Below, one piece after another: positions 34,568 to 47,324 of a stretch of 64,000 nucleotides of DNA; position 1 is the first letter of the stretch, and every line of letters begins with the position of its first letter. The DNA lies in the NCBI GenBank assembly GCA_032871835.1, contig CM065298.1:73064154-73128153 (forward strand). Reading direction: 5' to 3'. Source of the DNA: Dipteronia dyeriana (Eukaryota > Streptophyta > Magnoliopsida > Sapindales > Sapindaceae). The position numbers and the translations under genes were made by a program. The notes under the pieces were generated by a model, which saw nothing but the letters and a program-made list of their open reading frames with translations, had not been told where the DNA came from and did no database searches.

Positions 34568-34720
34568 ATCGGTTTTGTTTTGAATTCAAAATTTAATATT
34601 TCAATTAATCTAGAATTAATAGAAATAAATCACCATTAAATTGATAATTACAATTTTAAAATTCAAAAGATTTGATTTTGATAATCGTTACCATTTTTGA
34701 CTTACACATCCAACTTGTCG
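34505..34720. repeat. Third, LTR-like segment inside copia 1
   Basis: The stretch with TTAATTCTCATTAAAATTGG and ATTAAATTGATAATTACAAT resembles an inner part of the copia 1 LTRs in the same orientation, but is more diverged. It lies where the pol homology ends, suggesting a deletion or recombination with a related element. Confidence 0.55.
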
Positions 34721-34739
34721 CTACTATTGGCATTAGGAA

Positions 34740-36423
34740 CTTCATCAGATGAGAATCTCGCAAGATTCAATGTGGTCAAGTTGAGCAACATCTTTAATTG
34801 CCACCTCTGAATTTCTACGGTTTCTCCATATGGTGCATAGTCACACACGGATTCACCATTGAGGTGTTCACTTGACCCACAAAAGGATCAAACATCAGGT
34901 TGACCACTCGAGTCTCTTGGACCACACTCTTGTTCACAACATAGTTTCCAGTAGGGTTTGTTTCGGTATCAATTTTTTTATTTATTTAAACGAAACCACA
35001 CTCTTCAGAATCATAGTTTGAATTACACACTTATATAACTTCAAACTTTGAAATATATAAATAGTCAGTATACTGATACTATATATATATATAAAAATAT
35101 AATACACTGATATATCCTACACTAATTTATCAAACTGAGATATAGCATATCAAACAATGATATAGGATGGTTGTATATCAAACATTGTTGATATAATAAA
35201 CCAGGATGTTCATTTCAACACCAGTATGTAGAATATATGACAATTTATTAAACTGATATATATAACCCTGATACAATATATCCAACTCCAGATATATCAA
35301 ACACCGATAAATATCAGTATGCAACATGAGTCACGGTTCTAGCACTTTAAATATAATATCTTTATATGTAAACAAGTGCTTCTGTTCATGTAAGAACATA
35401 TAAATATATAATATGTTTATCAAAGTAAATCAGATTAAACGAGTTGTTTATCAAACAAAATGATATACAAATTTCTCAACCACTGACATCAACAAATGGT
35501 GAATCAGTATAGTTATTAAGCAATGATAACAATAATTAATATCATACAATAATATAATATTGTTATGAACCACTAATATCAACATGAATCACCAGTAACA
35601 CAAACCAGTTTGTTAATATGTAATCAAACACTGATAATAAAATCCAGTGTTATTACATATCAACACAAGTATACACAAATATATCAAATAATGATATATC
35701 AAATACGGATTTCGTGCATCAAACACACATAAAAATTAAACAATTCAAGTTGTGTATACTGGTATAGTATATCACGCACTCATGCTCAAATATATAAATT
35801 TTTGATATAATATTGTTATCAAACATTGATAATACCCAGTAGTATCAAAACACAGTGATATCGAAAGCAGTGGGACAACGTTGAAAATATAATACAATTT
35901 ATATATAAAATCTTCCACTTTTCGTATTGAATACAAAAACGGATATAAGCCAATGCTTAACCAAATCAATAATATGTAAATCTGTTGACCAGATTGTGCC
36001 TGAGATAGAATGAATGTATATATAAAGTAAAATCGAGATTATTATGTTTGAAATTAATCAACTCAAAATCTCCAACTTTTGTTTCATGATTCGTAATCTT
36101 ATATCACAAATGATATAAGAACCGAAACCTTCATGATATTAACAAAATATATATTATCACTATATATATGTTTGAATAACAGATCTGATTTTCCAATTGA
36201 AATTGCAAATTGATTCCGTTTTACAAGTATAAAAATTTCCAGTTTACATCAATGGAACACCAAAACATACATAACAGTGTGTATAAATCAGTATCCGTAT
36301 TGACGTTTGTGGGACACAACCGAAACCATACACAACTGGTGTGTATATTTTCATATGAAATCGATTCGAAATACCAAAATTTGTTAGAAAGAGAAAAGAG
36401 AGAAGAAAAGTTTGTCTTAAGAT
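34740..36423. other. AT-rich internal region of copia 1 without coding signal
   Basis: The stretch is dominated by loosely repeated TATATCAAAC and GATATA motifs. No gag domain can be read. Part near 34740-34950 is less AT-rich and may be residual gag or leader. Confidence 0.4.
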
Positions 36424-37170
36424 TGTTAGAAAATTTGTTTGGTTTTCGGTAATTCATTTACAAAACTTCAAATCCGCTTCGATACAAAACACCAACGAAA
36501 TATCCGGATTACAAATTTGGTACAAAGAATCCTAGAATCGAGTCTCATGTTTCACACGGTGTCCTTAAGACAAATTCGCCGTCAATACTATATGTGTTTA
36601 GCATTTGTCTCCTATGATAAAACGATTCACGGTGGTTGTGTATTAACACTACCACTATTAGCGAACTCAAATCGTGATCTGAACTTACTGCAGAAGAATA
36701 TAAAAATAAAGAATAGGAGCAAGAAGTCACAAGGCATAAAAAAAATGGAGTAATTTTTTATCTCTGTGTGTTTTCCGTATCATTCAAAGAATAAGAGACA
36801 GCCAATATATAAGTCATTCATTATAGGGAGCATTCAAAGAGGAAATCAAGAGACATAATTGGAAATAATTCTCATTAATCATGACAATTTTAAAAGTCAA
36901 AACAATTTTGAGTTAAAAAATTTAATGTTTTAATTAATCCGGAATTAATTAAAATCAATTACAATTAAATTGGTAATTACAATTTTTTGAAATTCAAAAC
37001 TTAAATTCTGATAATGACATAATTAATTTTGACATTAAATGTCATTCATATGCATATACTTAATCAAGCATTTACTTTCCCATCAATACGGGACTCATTT
37101 TTATTTCCAAATCCAACTGGTGTATTTCGAGTATCAATTTCTTATTCACTAATTTACAATTTTTTCAACA
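36424..37170 (-). repeat. Copia 1 LTR (5' LTR on the minus strand)
   Basis: Partner of 32368-33114 with the same ends; followed at 37171 by the second copy of the ATAAC target duplication. Confidence 0.9.
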
Positions 37171-37877
37171 ATAACTTGTGTTTTAGCCAAGTGCAAGCAA
37201 ATATCCCTCAAGGATGGTGTTTGTACCAAAAGTGGGCAAAACATGGCAAAATCTACTTCGGAAGACCAAAATGACTTTATACCGCGGGTATGAACCCGTA
37301 CTCCAAAGCCATGCCAAATTCTAATACTTAGCACGAGATGGCCACCGGGGGGGAACCCGCACTACGAAAATGATGAACCCGTTGTAAAATCATAGAAGAA
37401 ACCACGGGCTTGTCACTCAGGAATATGCCCGCCATAAAGAAGCTGAGCTATAACTCCAGAAGAATCAGCAACCTCATCACTCTAGGAATGAAGCCGCACT
37501 ACAGAGGGTATGAACCCGCGCTCAAATTTCCAAACATTCACGTGGGATTGAGTTGCGGGCATGAAGCCGCGGAAATAAGCCGCACTAAGCACCGCAGGAA
37601 CAAACCTGTGCTACAAGGTTGTCCTCGCCAGTCAAATCTGAAATCACGCTAATTTCAGGAGTATTTCAGTCTTTTCACCCCCATTTCATGCCCTAATCTT
37701 GCCCAATTTATAAATACACCTCTTTACCTCTTAGTTCATGCTGAACAACACAAATCCTTACTCTAAGAAACCCTTCTTAGATCTCAACACAAATCAAGAG
37801 AGAGAGAAGCCTTCAAGAGCATTCATGGAGGTTTTCATTTATGGATGCCTCTCTACCACCATTTCTACACATCTTAC
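37171..37877 (+). other. Older LTR-like or promoter-like DNA between the two copia elements
   Basis: Repeated motifs such as GAACCCGCACTAC and GAAGCCGCACTAC (37340-37620) precede TATAAATACACC (37709-37720), then a leader-like stretch with AAGAGAGAGAGAAG (37795-37808). No protein frame is convincing. The same unit may continue at 55655 beyond copia 2, since the left flank ends CTACACATCTTAC and the right begins CCTACACCATCTTAG. I read it as a retroelement LTR or a gene leader split by copia 2, with low certainty. Confidence 0.35.
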
Positions 37878-39234
37878 TGTTGGGGTTTATGCTCTAAAGA
37901 TGTAATTTGTAAATAGATTTATGAAATAAATAAAAGTAAAAATTCAATTCATTCTTGTTGTGTTGTTTATTTTATAAGTTGTGCATATATTTAACATCCA
38001 AGATTGCCGAATGTAATCTCGAACTGTGTATATGAGTGTAATATACTGATGGATACAGTAAGAGATATGCAATCTAAAGAGTCCATAGATAGCAAATAAA
38101 GCTGGGTACTTTATTTGTGGTTAATCTATAGTTGCAGTCCATTCCGTAATGTACGATGATTCTATCCTGAATCATTCATATGAGATATGGGAATGGAGGC
38201 ACCTTGTATGATGTGATCATATAGGACTGGGCCATTATCTATATGAATATCTCACCAAAATCCGTTTACCGATGAGATTCATATAAATCAACTAACGATG
38301 GCTATATGTGGGTGATCTTAATCCTGAGTGTCTTATCAACTCGTTCAGATTAGATCGTGCTCTTTGATATACCATGGGTGAGGTCGGATGCTGTTCCCGA
38401 TCAATATGCTCCGTATGGTGGGATTGAGGTTTGGCTTGTGGCTGAGAAGGTTTGTACACAATAGTGGAATCCACTTCTTCTTGTGAGAAGTAGATGGTAG
38501 TTCCCTTAAGGGTTGATTTGGGGCTTGGACAATATGAGCGCTCTCCTAATTCCGTAAGGAAATGAGATTTATTGTTCATTAGAGAATCAATTGTACTTAA
38601 AGGATATATGTAATTAGAGGGGTATAATGGACAATATGACCCAGCTCTAATTATGAACTATTGTGGAGGATCACACTATATGTAATAGCTATTTCGATAG
38701 ACATCGAGTTGTATCGGTCTGTGTAAAAGCGTCTACAGTTGAGAGAGTGCAGTTCGGATTTTTAGTGGAATAACACCGGAGTTAATAATCAAGGAATATT
38801 AATTAAAGGGTTTAATTAATGATTCCCAGGATTATTGGAGCTCAAAATATTGTGGGCCCATTAGGTCCCCTTGCTAGCATGATCGATTTAGGTAACAAGG
38901 GTCACGGTTAACTAATTGGATTGTCCAATTAGTTGTTTTACGAAAGAGACATGCGTTTATTCATGAATTAATTGAATAATAAGATTATTTAATTAATGAA
39001 TGTTAGTAGTTAAAATAATTAAATAGTTAGATTATTTAATTATATTGATAATTATGAATTATTAATTAACTATTAATTGGAGGGTATTAGTTGATATATG
39101 GATTTAGGTGAAGATAAAATGATATGATTATTTTATTTTTACTAAATCATTTATCTAAGTATTTGAATTTAAATTTAAATTTAAAATACTTATTATCACT
39201 TTGAATATTGATATATTTGAAAATGATAATTAAA

Positions 39235-39276
<42 letters not shown>

Positions 39277-39930
39277 TAATAACACAAAATATTGATTTGG
39301 ATGCAAATTGGTGTGTGTACATATATAAATGTTTGTATAGGATACAAATAAGGAAATATATATATATATATGTATTAAAGAAAAAAAAATTATATGTGAT
39401 ACAAATTAGTACACATGCAACATTATTTATTTATTTATTTTTTGCATTAGATGTAAAAGGTGCATATTGTGCGTGAATGATTTTTTTTTTTAAGTGTGAC
39501 TTTTTTGTGTACCTGATACACACACATAAAGAGAAGTCAAAAACGAGTTTTTGATAAAGATATGTATATGTTCGTGCATTGTTGAGTGCAAACAAATAAA
39601 AAGAAAAATATTGCTTAAATTATTGGCAATATTTTTATATACTAGAATTGTTCTAGTTTGTGAACAGAGAAGAAAGAGATTCTTCAATTCTCTTTACATC
39701 CTCCATTCAAGTTCTTGAGATCATGACGCGCCCACACGCAATTACCAGTTCCGGGAGATAGCGAGGAAGATCGAGTGGTTTTGACATGAGTACATCGTAA
39801 AGTGAAGGAATCTCCAAACGTTGGTAAGATTGGTTCAGACAGGAGCATATCGTAAAGTGAAGGAGCCTCCAAACGTTGGTAAGATTTTCTTCTTCAAATT
39901 TTATTGATTACAATTTCCTGTGTTCACAGC
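37878..39930 (+). repeat. Copia 2 5' LTR (about 2.05 kb; 3' limit uncertain)
   Basis: The start TGTTGGGGTTTATG matches 45365. Homology to the 3' LTR runs through the (TA)n tracts (39238-39272 and about 39358-39372) and a ~55-bp direct repeat (about 39777-39886) with AAGTGAAGGA and CCAAACGTTGGTAAGATT. It fades near 39930, whereas the 3' LTR continues to CCAACA at 55654, so the last ~130 bp differ or are lost here. Confidence 0.8.
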
Positions 39931-41480
39931 CTGGTTTTATTTTCGGAACAGGAAATGTTTTTCGATGCTCCTGTATGTATGATTGTGTAGGCACGATTTA
40001 AATTGATTGTATGATGTTTTTGTATATATATATATATATATTTTTAATTTATAAAAACATGATTAATCGTTAATTATATGGTACTGTAAATTTAGGGTTT
40101 ATGGATTGTATTATTATTATTATTTTATTATTTTTTTTATTGTTATTGTATTGTAAAAAAAATATAACCTGTATTGAAGACCTGAAAAAATCATGAAGAA
40201 GGATTCATGAGATGAATCGGCGTGAACTAAAGAGACTGGAAGACTCGAAAATTACAAGAAGACCGAGGAATGCCTTGGGGGTATTTTTCTAATTTTAGAT
40301 TCCAATATTTTTTAGGTTAAACAATCCACAGTACTCGGTCAATTCATATATGTTTTATATTATGTGACGATAAAAACATTGTCATGCATACGTATGTCAT
40401 TTAGATTAGATGTGCCTACATAAATATATTTGATATGTCATACATGCATAATAGTCTGATACCTTATGTGTTTTTTTTAATGTGATTAAAATGGGTAAAT
40501 ACATAAATGGTTATGAATAATGAGATTAGTTTTTTTTAATGGTTAGAAAACTTGATAATTCTCATTAATATTAATCTTGTTATTAAAGAGTTTAATAAGT
40601 TAGATTAATAGGGTCATTTATTTTTTTTGAGATTAATTTGATTAATAACCTAATAATAAATGGTCCGAATAAAATGTTAGGGTTTTAATAATTAAAACTT
40701 GGTAAACACTAACATAATAATCTGACCTTAGTAAATAGTTTACAAAGGCTTAGATTATTCACTAATAGACTAGATTTTTAATTCTTAAAAGTCATTAATA
40801 ATTTATCAGTTAATTAGAATTTGTTTCTAATTAGTTAATGCGCTAGATAACTTGATTAATGTTAGTTGTTTAATCATGTAGAGTCTAGGTGCATTAACGG
40901 TTAATAGAAAATCCTAATTTTAAAATAGTGAGTGGGAGGGGATATATGACATATATATCCCGCAGTCTCTATCATTAGTTCAACACCGTGAGATCTGAGT
41001 GGGGCCTCTGACAACTTTGCTTTCGTCCTCCCTAAGGAGGGTTTCCACAAAGGTCAATACCAAGGTTAACTTCCTAAAGGATAGGATTTCTGAGGGTATT
41101 TCGGGATTGACCGACCCTAAAGCGGCAATTCTCGAGTGAAGCTCGTGAGATCTGAAATGGTGGGTTACACTCACGAAGGTTTTGATTAAGTTTGTTAATT
41201 AAAAACCTGACTAAATAAACGATGGTTGAATGATATAGAGTAAGAGTTATTCTAGAATATCATTTGATTGAGAATGTCTCGATCTAACATGCAAAGACTT
41301 GACCGACCCTAAGACGGGGCACTTCTTTGTGGTATGTTGGATTGTCGTAGTATAGTAACTAGTTTTAGGGTAGTTCTAGTTCGTTAAACATGTTCATGCA
41401 TCATGTTTAAATTTATGCCAAAGCACTCACACTTGTTTTAAATAAATGACTGAATAAATGTTTTATTTATTTTAGCAACA
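39885..41480 (+). other. Leader of copia 2, probably an intron
   Basis: No coding frame. A donor-like GGTAAGATT at the end of the LTR (39881-39889) and an acceptor-like TTTATTTTAG just before ATG 41481 suggest that the 1.6-kb leader is spliced out. Two copies of GACCGACCCTAA (41109 and 41301) lie in the leader. No tRNA primer site was recognised. Confidence 0.45.
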
Positions 41481-44400
41481 ATGTCTTCTGCATTACTTCA
41501 AATTCTCGCAAACGACAAGTTAACTGGTGATAGCTACACTAAGTGGAAACTTAACATTAATGCAATATTGGTCACCAAAGACCTTAAGCTTGTGCTTACG
41601 GAGGAATGTCCTCCAGTGCCTGCTACCAATGCCACACGAACTGTTCGTGAGGCATACGGACGATGGGTCTCATCTGATGACAAGGCCCGAACATATCTGT
41701 TGGCTTATAAGACAAACGTGCTTGTCACAAAGCATGAAGCAATGACTTCAACATTCAAAATCATGGAGTTATCGCAAGCTATGTTCGGACAGCTCTCCGA
41801 GCAAAAGCGACATGAAGTTGTTCGTTCCGCTATGCTCGCTCATATGAAGGAAGGTACGTCAGTTCGTGAACACGTCCTGAGCATGATGTCCTACTTCAAC
41901 ACGGTAGAAGTCAATGGCGGGGCCATTGACGAACCCAGTCAAGTGAACATCATACTGACAACTATTTCGAAGAGTTTCAATCAGTTAAAAGCAATTACGG
42001 GATGAACAAGTTAAGGTTCAATCTCACACAGTTGCTCAATGAACTCACTTTTTTTAAGTCCTTGACTAAGGACAATAAGGGTAAGACCGGTGAGGCAAAT
42101 GTTACCGAACCATCTTCCTACTCTAATAATAAGAAGAGAAAGAGGTCTACTGGGAAAGCGAAGGGTAAGCCCAAACCCAAGAAAGCCCAAAGCAAGAAGA
42201 AGTCCAAGAAAAGTAAATATGATGTACTTGTTCTAGAGTCGTGTTTAATGGAAGATGATTCTTCACCCTGGATAGTTGATTCAGGGGCTTCTAACCATGT
42301 TTGTTCTTCTTTACAATTGACTGATTCTTGGACATAGCTAGAGGAGCAAGCCTTCAATGCATGTAGGGCCAGGGGATGTCTTGTCGGCACGAGCAGTGGC
42401 CGTATTTAGATTACGTTTTTGTAATAATTTTATATTGTTGGACAATGTATTTTATATCCTTGATTTACACGGAATTTGATTTCCGTTTCTAAGTTGTTAG
42501 AACAAAAATATTATGTTTCTTTTAATAATAAGTCTGTTATTATTGGAAAGAATGATCTGAATATTTATTCAGGAATTAATGAAAATGATTTGTATGTGTT
42601 AAGACCGTTAATACATACTACACTGCTCAACACCGAAATGTTTAAGGTTGTAAAACCAAAAACTAAATGACATAAGATTTCTCCAGATAATGACACGTAT
42701 CTCTGACATCTAAGGCTTGGTCATATCAACCTTGACCGGATAGACAAACTAGTAAAAAGCGGACTTTTAAGTGAGTTAAAGGTGGACACCTTACCTGTCT
42801 GCGAATCTTGTCTGGAAGGTAAGATGACTAAGAGACTTTTTACTGGAAAAGGGCTTAGAGCTAAAGAACCGCTAGAGCTTACATATACAGACGTCTGCGG
42901 ACCAATGAATGTTAAGGCTAGGGGTGGTTATGAGTATTATGTCACCTTTATAGATGACTACTCAAGATACAGATACGTCTACCTAATGCAACCGAAGTCG
43001 GAAACATTTATACTGTTTAAAGAATTCTGAGCTAAAAATGAGAATCAATTTGGTAGGACTATCAAGTCACTACGATCGGATCATGGAGGTGAGTACCTTG
43101 ACCAAGAGTTTGAAGACTTCATGGTCGAGCATGGGATAGTTTCCCAACTCACAGCTCCCGGTACACCTCAACAAAATGGTATAGCGGAGAGGAGAAATAG
43201 AACCCTGATAGAAATGGTGAGATCTATGATTAGTTTCTCAGCATTACCAAATTCCTTTCAGGGATATGCATTACAAATAGAGGAATATATTTCGAAAGTA
43301 GTGCCATCCAAATCTTTTCCTAAGACTCCCATAGAGTTGTGGAATGGTCATAAAGCTAGTTTGTGACATTTTCGCATATGGGGGCATCCAGCACACGTGC
43401 GGAAGAACAGAACTGGAAAGGTAAACTCCAAGTCTGTTGTCTGCTTGTTTGTAGGATACTCCAAGGAGACCAGAGGTGGAAACTTTTATAGTCCCGAAGA
43501 TTACAAAGTATTTGTATCGACAAATGCAACTTTTCTTGAGGACAATTATATTAGTGACCATAAACCTCGTTCTAACATTGTATTAAATGAGTTGGAGCCT
43601 GGGGTGACTAGTACTTCATTAACAAGAGTTGTTGATCCACAAACATCTGAGAGTCAGATGGTTCCTGATCAGGATACACTGCCACCTAGACGTAGTGAGA
43701 GGGTTGTGAGACAGCCTGAACGCTATTTAGGTATAGATGTGGGACAAGGTGTTATCTATGCTGATAGTGTGGATAATCTATTGACATTTAAGAATGCAAT
43801 GGAAGATCCTGATAAAGAGGAATGACTTAAAGTTATGAATCTCGAGATGGAGTCCATGTACTCTAACTCAGTCTGGGATCTTATAGACTTACCGGATGGG
43901 GCAAAACCCATAGGGTGTAAGTGGATTTACAAGAGAAAGAGAGGAGTAGACGAGAAGGTAGAGACTTTTAAGGCAAGGCTAGTGGCCAAGGGTTATACCC
44001 AGAAAGAAGGGGTCAATTATGAAGAGACCTTCTCAACAGTAGCCATGTTTAAGTCTATTAGGATTCTCTTATCCATTGCTGCCTATTTCGATTACAAAAT
44101 TTGGCAAATGGATGTCAAGACTGCATTTTTGAATGACAATCTTGATGAGAGCATATATATAATGCAACCAGAGGGATTCGTGTCTCCAGATCAAGACCAA
44201 AAGGTTTACAACCTGCAAAGGTCCATCTATGGACTTAAGCAAGCATCTAGATCTTGGAACATTAGGTTTGATCATATGATCAAAATCTTTGGCTTTGAGC
44301 AGAACGTCGATGAGCCTTGTGTCTACAAGCGCATCAAAAATAAATGTAGTTTTCTTGGTCCTATACGTAGATGATATCCTACACATTGGGAATGATGTGG

Positions 44401-45350
44401 GAGTGTTGTCTGATGTAAAAGGCTAGCTGGCTAGCCAATTTCAAATGAAAGATTTAGGATAGGCGAATTATGTTCTAGGGATCCAACTTATAAGTGATCG
44501 TAAGAACAAACTCATAACACTATCTCAGGCATCATATATCGATGAGATTCTTATGCGATTTTCGATGCAAAACTCCAAGAAAGGTAATTTACCTTCAGGG
44601 CATGGAGTTCACTTGTCTAAAGAACGGTGTCCTAAGACACCTTAAGAAGTTGAAGATATGAGACGTGTACCCTATGCATCACCAGTAGGTAGTCTCATTT
44701 ATGCTATGTTATGCACGAGACCTGACATCTGCTATACAGTGGGAGTAGTCAGTAGATACCAGTCCAACCCAGGATTGGATCGTTGGGTTGCTGTCAAGAC
44801 AATTCTCAAGTATCTTCGATGAACGAGAGACTTTATGCTAGTGTATTCCGGGTAGGATTTGATCCCGTTAGGATACACGAATTTTGATTTTCAGCTAGAC
44901 AGGGATTCTAGGAAATCCACGTATGGATCAGTATTCACCCTAGGTTGTGGAGCCATTGTATGGAGAAGTATCAAGCAATCTTACATTGCTGACTCCACCA
45001 TAGAAGCCGTATATGTAGCCGCTTGTGAAGCTGCTAAATAGGCTATTTGGCTCCATAAGTTCTTGAGTGATCTGGAAGTTGTTCCTAATTTGGATATGCA
45101 CATCACATTTTATTGTGATAACAGTGGTGCTGTGGCTAATTTTAAAGAACCAAGAAGCCATAAGAGAGGGAAGTATATAGAGAGAAAGTATCATCTCATC
45201 AGAGAGATAGTGCAGAGAGGTGAAGTGATCGTCACCAAGATAGCCTCACAAGACAATCATGCTGATCCATTTACGAAGACCTTATCGGTTAAAGTGTTTT
45301 TGGGTCACCTAGATGGTCTAGGGTTACGAGACATGCCTCACATGCTTTAG
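41481..45350 (+). pseudogene. Copia 2 gag-pol polyprotein, degraded
   Basis: The ATG at 41481 opens a copia gag (UBN2-type, 174 codons) with R-H-E-V-V-R and E-V-N-G-G-A-I-D-E, then a Lys-rich tail. The protease motif D-S-G-A-S-N-H is at 42280-42300. The pre-integrase finger (42476-42830) has a stop in its first His region and C-E-S-C intact. Integrase (42850-43250) shows T-D-V-C-G-P, S-D-H-G-G-E-Y and Q-Q-N-G-I-A-E. Reverse transcriptase starts near 43835; its Y-V-D-D box is at 44365-44376. RNase H (44859-45350) has E-A-V-Y where E-A-E-Y is usual, a lost catalytic Glu. At least ten stops or frameshifts are spread along the gene. The order PR-IN-RT-RH is what defines Ty1-copia. Confidence 0.9.
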
Positions 45351-45364
45351 TGCAAGTGGAAGAT
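45351..45364 (+). other. Polypurine tract of copia 2
   Basis: AAGTGGAAGAT lies directly before the 3' LTR start TGTTGG (45365), right after the end of pol. Confidence 0.7.
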
Positions 45365-46382
45365 TGTTGGGGTTTATGCCCCAAAGATGTAATTTGTAAA
45401 TGGATTTATGAAATAAATAAAAGGAAAAGTTCAATTCATTCTTGTTGTGTTGTGTTGTGTTGTTTATAACTTGTGCATATATTTAACATCCAAGATTGCA
45501 AGATGTAATCTCGAACTGTGTATATGAGTGTAATAAAGTTGTGTACTTTATTTGTGCTTAATCTATAATTGCGGTCCATTCTGTAATGTATGATAATTCT
45601 ATCCTGAATCATTCATATGAGATATGGGAATGGAGGCACCTTGTATGATGTGATCATATATGACTGGGCCATGATTTATATGAATCTCTCACCAAGATCC
45701 GTTTACCGATGAGATTCATATATATCAACTAACGATGGATATATATGGGTGATCTTAATCCTGGGTGTCTTATCAACTCCTTTAGATTAGATCGTGGTCT
45801 TTGATATACCATGGGTGAGGTCGGATGTTGTTCTCGGTCAATATGCTTCGTATGTTGGGATTGCGATTTGGCTTATGGCTGGAAAGGTTTGTACACAATA
45901 GTGGAATCCACTCATTCTTGTGAGAAGTAGATGGTAGTTCCCTTAAGGGTTGATTCGGGGCTTGGACAATATGAGTGCTCTCCTAATTCCCTAAGGAAAT
46001 AGGATTTATTGTCCATTAGAGAATCAATGGTACTTAAAGGATATATGTAATTAGAGGGGTATAACGGACATTATGACCCAACTCTAATTATGAACTATTG
46101 TGGAGGATCACACCATATGTAATAGCTATTTCGATGAACACCGAGTTGTATCGGTTTGTGTAAAAATGTCTACAGTTGAGAGAGTGCAGTTTCGGGGTTT
46201 TGGTGGAATAGCACCGGAGTTAATAATCAAGGAATATTAGTTAAAGAGTTTAATTAATAATTTCGAGGATTTTTAGAGCTCAAAATACTGTGGCTCCATT
46301 AGGTCCCTTTGCTAGCCGATTGATTTAGGTAACAAGGGTCACGGTTAACTAATTGAATTGTCCAATTAGTTATGTTACGAAA
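45365..46382 (+). repeat. Copia 2 3' LTR, first part
   Basis: It matches the 5' LTR from 37878 to about 38948. The match stops after GTTACGAAAG, where pararetroviral sequence begins. Confidence 0.88.
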
Positions 46383-47319
46383 GTGAATAACCTTCTTTTA
46401 CTTGTCCAGGAAGAAAATCAATAATGGGTCCAAATTTATCCCACCATTCTAAAAACCAGACTGGTAGGTTTATTTGAAATTTTTTGTCAAAATAAATGAA
46501 CAAAGAAAGTGAATTTCCTGGGTTTTGTCCATAAAGGAATTTGGTCCAAGCATCAATATAGTCCCAGTAAGAAAAATCTGAGACATGAAAAATTCTGCTG
46601 AAATTTCTTTTTGAATTGGGATTTCCACCCCATTGTTCTATGGTGATGATTTTGTAAATCTTTATTTTTCTGAAAATTAGTTTTTCTTTGTCGATTTTGT
46701 CAAAAATATCTGAAATAAAAATGGAGTCTGTGTCAATAAGAATAAATTCATAAAAGATATGTCTTTTTAATATGTCCTCAGGAATCCTGCCAAACAAGGG
46801 ATTGATAACATCATCCACAAGTTTTTTAGGTTCTCTGAAATACTGGTCATGCAGAAATTCATGCTCCATGGTAAAAAACCTATCAAAGAAAGGTTTATTG
46901 ACATAAGAATATATTGGTTGATTTATTCTTGGAAGGTTGGACTGGGTATTTTGTGAGGTTATTTTGTCCTGTTTATTTGAGTGTGGGCTTACTCTGGAAG
47001 AGGTAATAGTTTTAAAAGAACTGTTGGTAGTTGATAAAGGGGAAAAGGTGTTTGTCCTAAGAATTGGGCTTTGGCTTGGGCTTCTACTGAGAGATGGTCC
47101 AGTAGGAGGTAATTGGGCTAAAGGTTGTATATGTGGGGAATTGGGTTGAGAAATTAAAGAAACAACATATTTGTCTTTATGGCTACCTTTAGGTGATGTA
47201 TGATAAGTCGATAAGTCAATGTTTTTGTCTTTTGATAAGTCTGATCTTATGGAGCCTCTGCCACCTAAGCTTCTGCCACCTAGGCTTCGGCCACCACGAC
47301 CACCCCTGCTAGTGCTCAT
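46375..47319 (-). CDS. Second ORF of the pararetrovirus, unknown function, truncated
   Basis: An open frame of 314 codons from ATG 47319 starts 5 bases past the stop of the preceding pol frame (TGA 47325-47327). The N-terminus has Gly-Gly-Arg/Ser-Leu repeats (R-G-G-R-G-G-R-S-L-G-G), followed by a Ser/Pro-rich stretch. The C-terminal 170 residues look like a folded domain rich in Phe, Trp and Ile with a W-F-L-E-W-W-D-K-F-G-P motif. It has no stops, unlike the polyprotein. The last few codons and the stop (46375-46377) come from copia LTR sequence, so the true end is lost. An extra ORF of unknown role after pol is reported for florendoviruses; equating this one with it is inference. Confidence 0.6.
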   Translation of the reverse strand: MSTSRGGRGGRSLGGRSLGGRGSIRSDLSKDKNIDLSTYHTSPKGSHKDKYVVSLISQPNSPHIQPLAQLPPTGPSLSRSPSQSPILRTNTFSPLSTTNSSFKTITSSRVSPHSNKQDKITSQNTQSNLPRINQPIYSYVNKPFFDRFFTMEHEFLHDQYFREPKKLVDDVINPLFGRIPEDILKRHIFYEFILIDTDSIFISDIFDKIDKEKLIFRKIKIYKIITIEQWGGNPNSKRNFSRIFHVSDFSYWDYIDAWTKFLYGQNPGNSLSLFIYFDKKFQINLPVWFLEWWDKFGPIIDFLPGQVKEGYSLS

Positions 47320-47324
47320 CTTTG

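Larger units (their letters stand above)
32368..37170 (-). mobile_element. Ty1-copia retrotransposon 1, internally deleted
   Basis: Two LTRs of 747 bp (32368-33114 and 36424-37170) flank 3.3 kb. The insertion is bounded by a perfect 5-bp target duplication, ATAAC (32363-32367 and 37171-37175). LTR ends on the coding (minus) strand are TG and CA. The polypurine tract beside the left LTR and the orientation of the RT/RNase H remnant show transcription on the minus strand. gag, protease and integrase are not recognisable, so it depends on other copies. I did not find a standard tRNA-Met primer site next to the right LTR. Confidence 0.9.
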
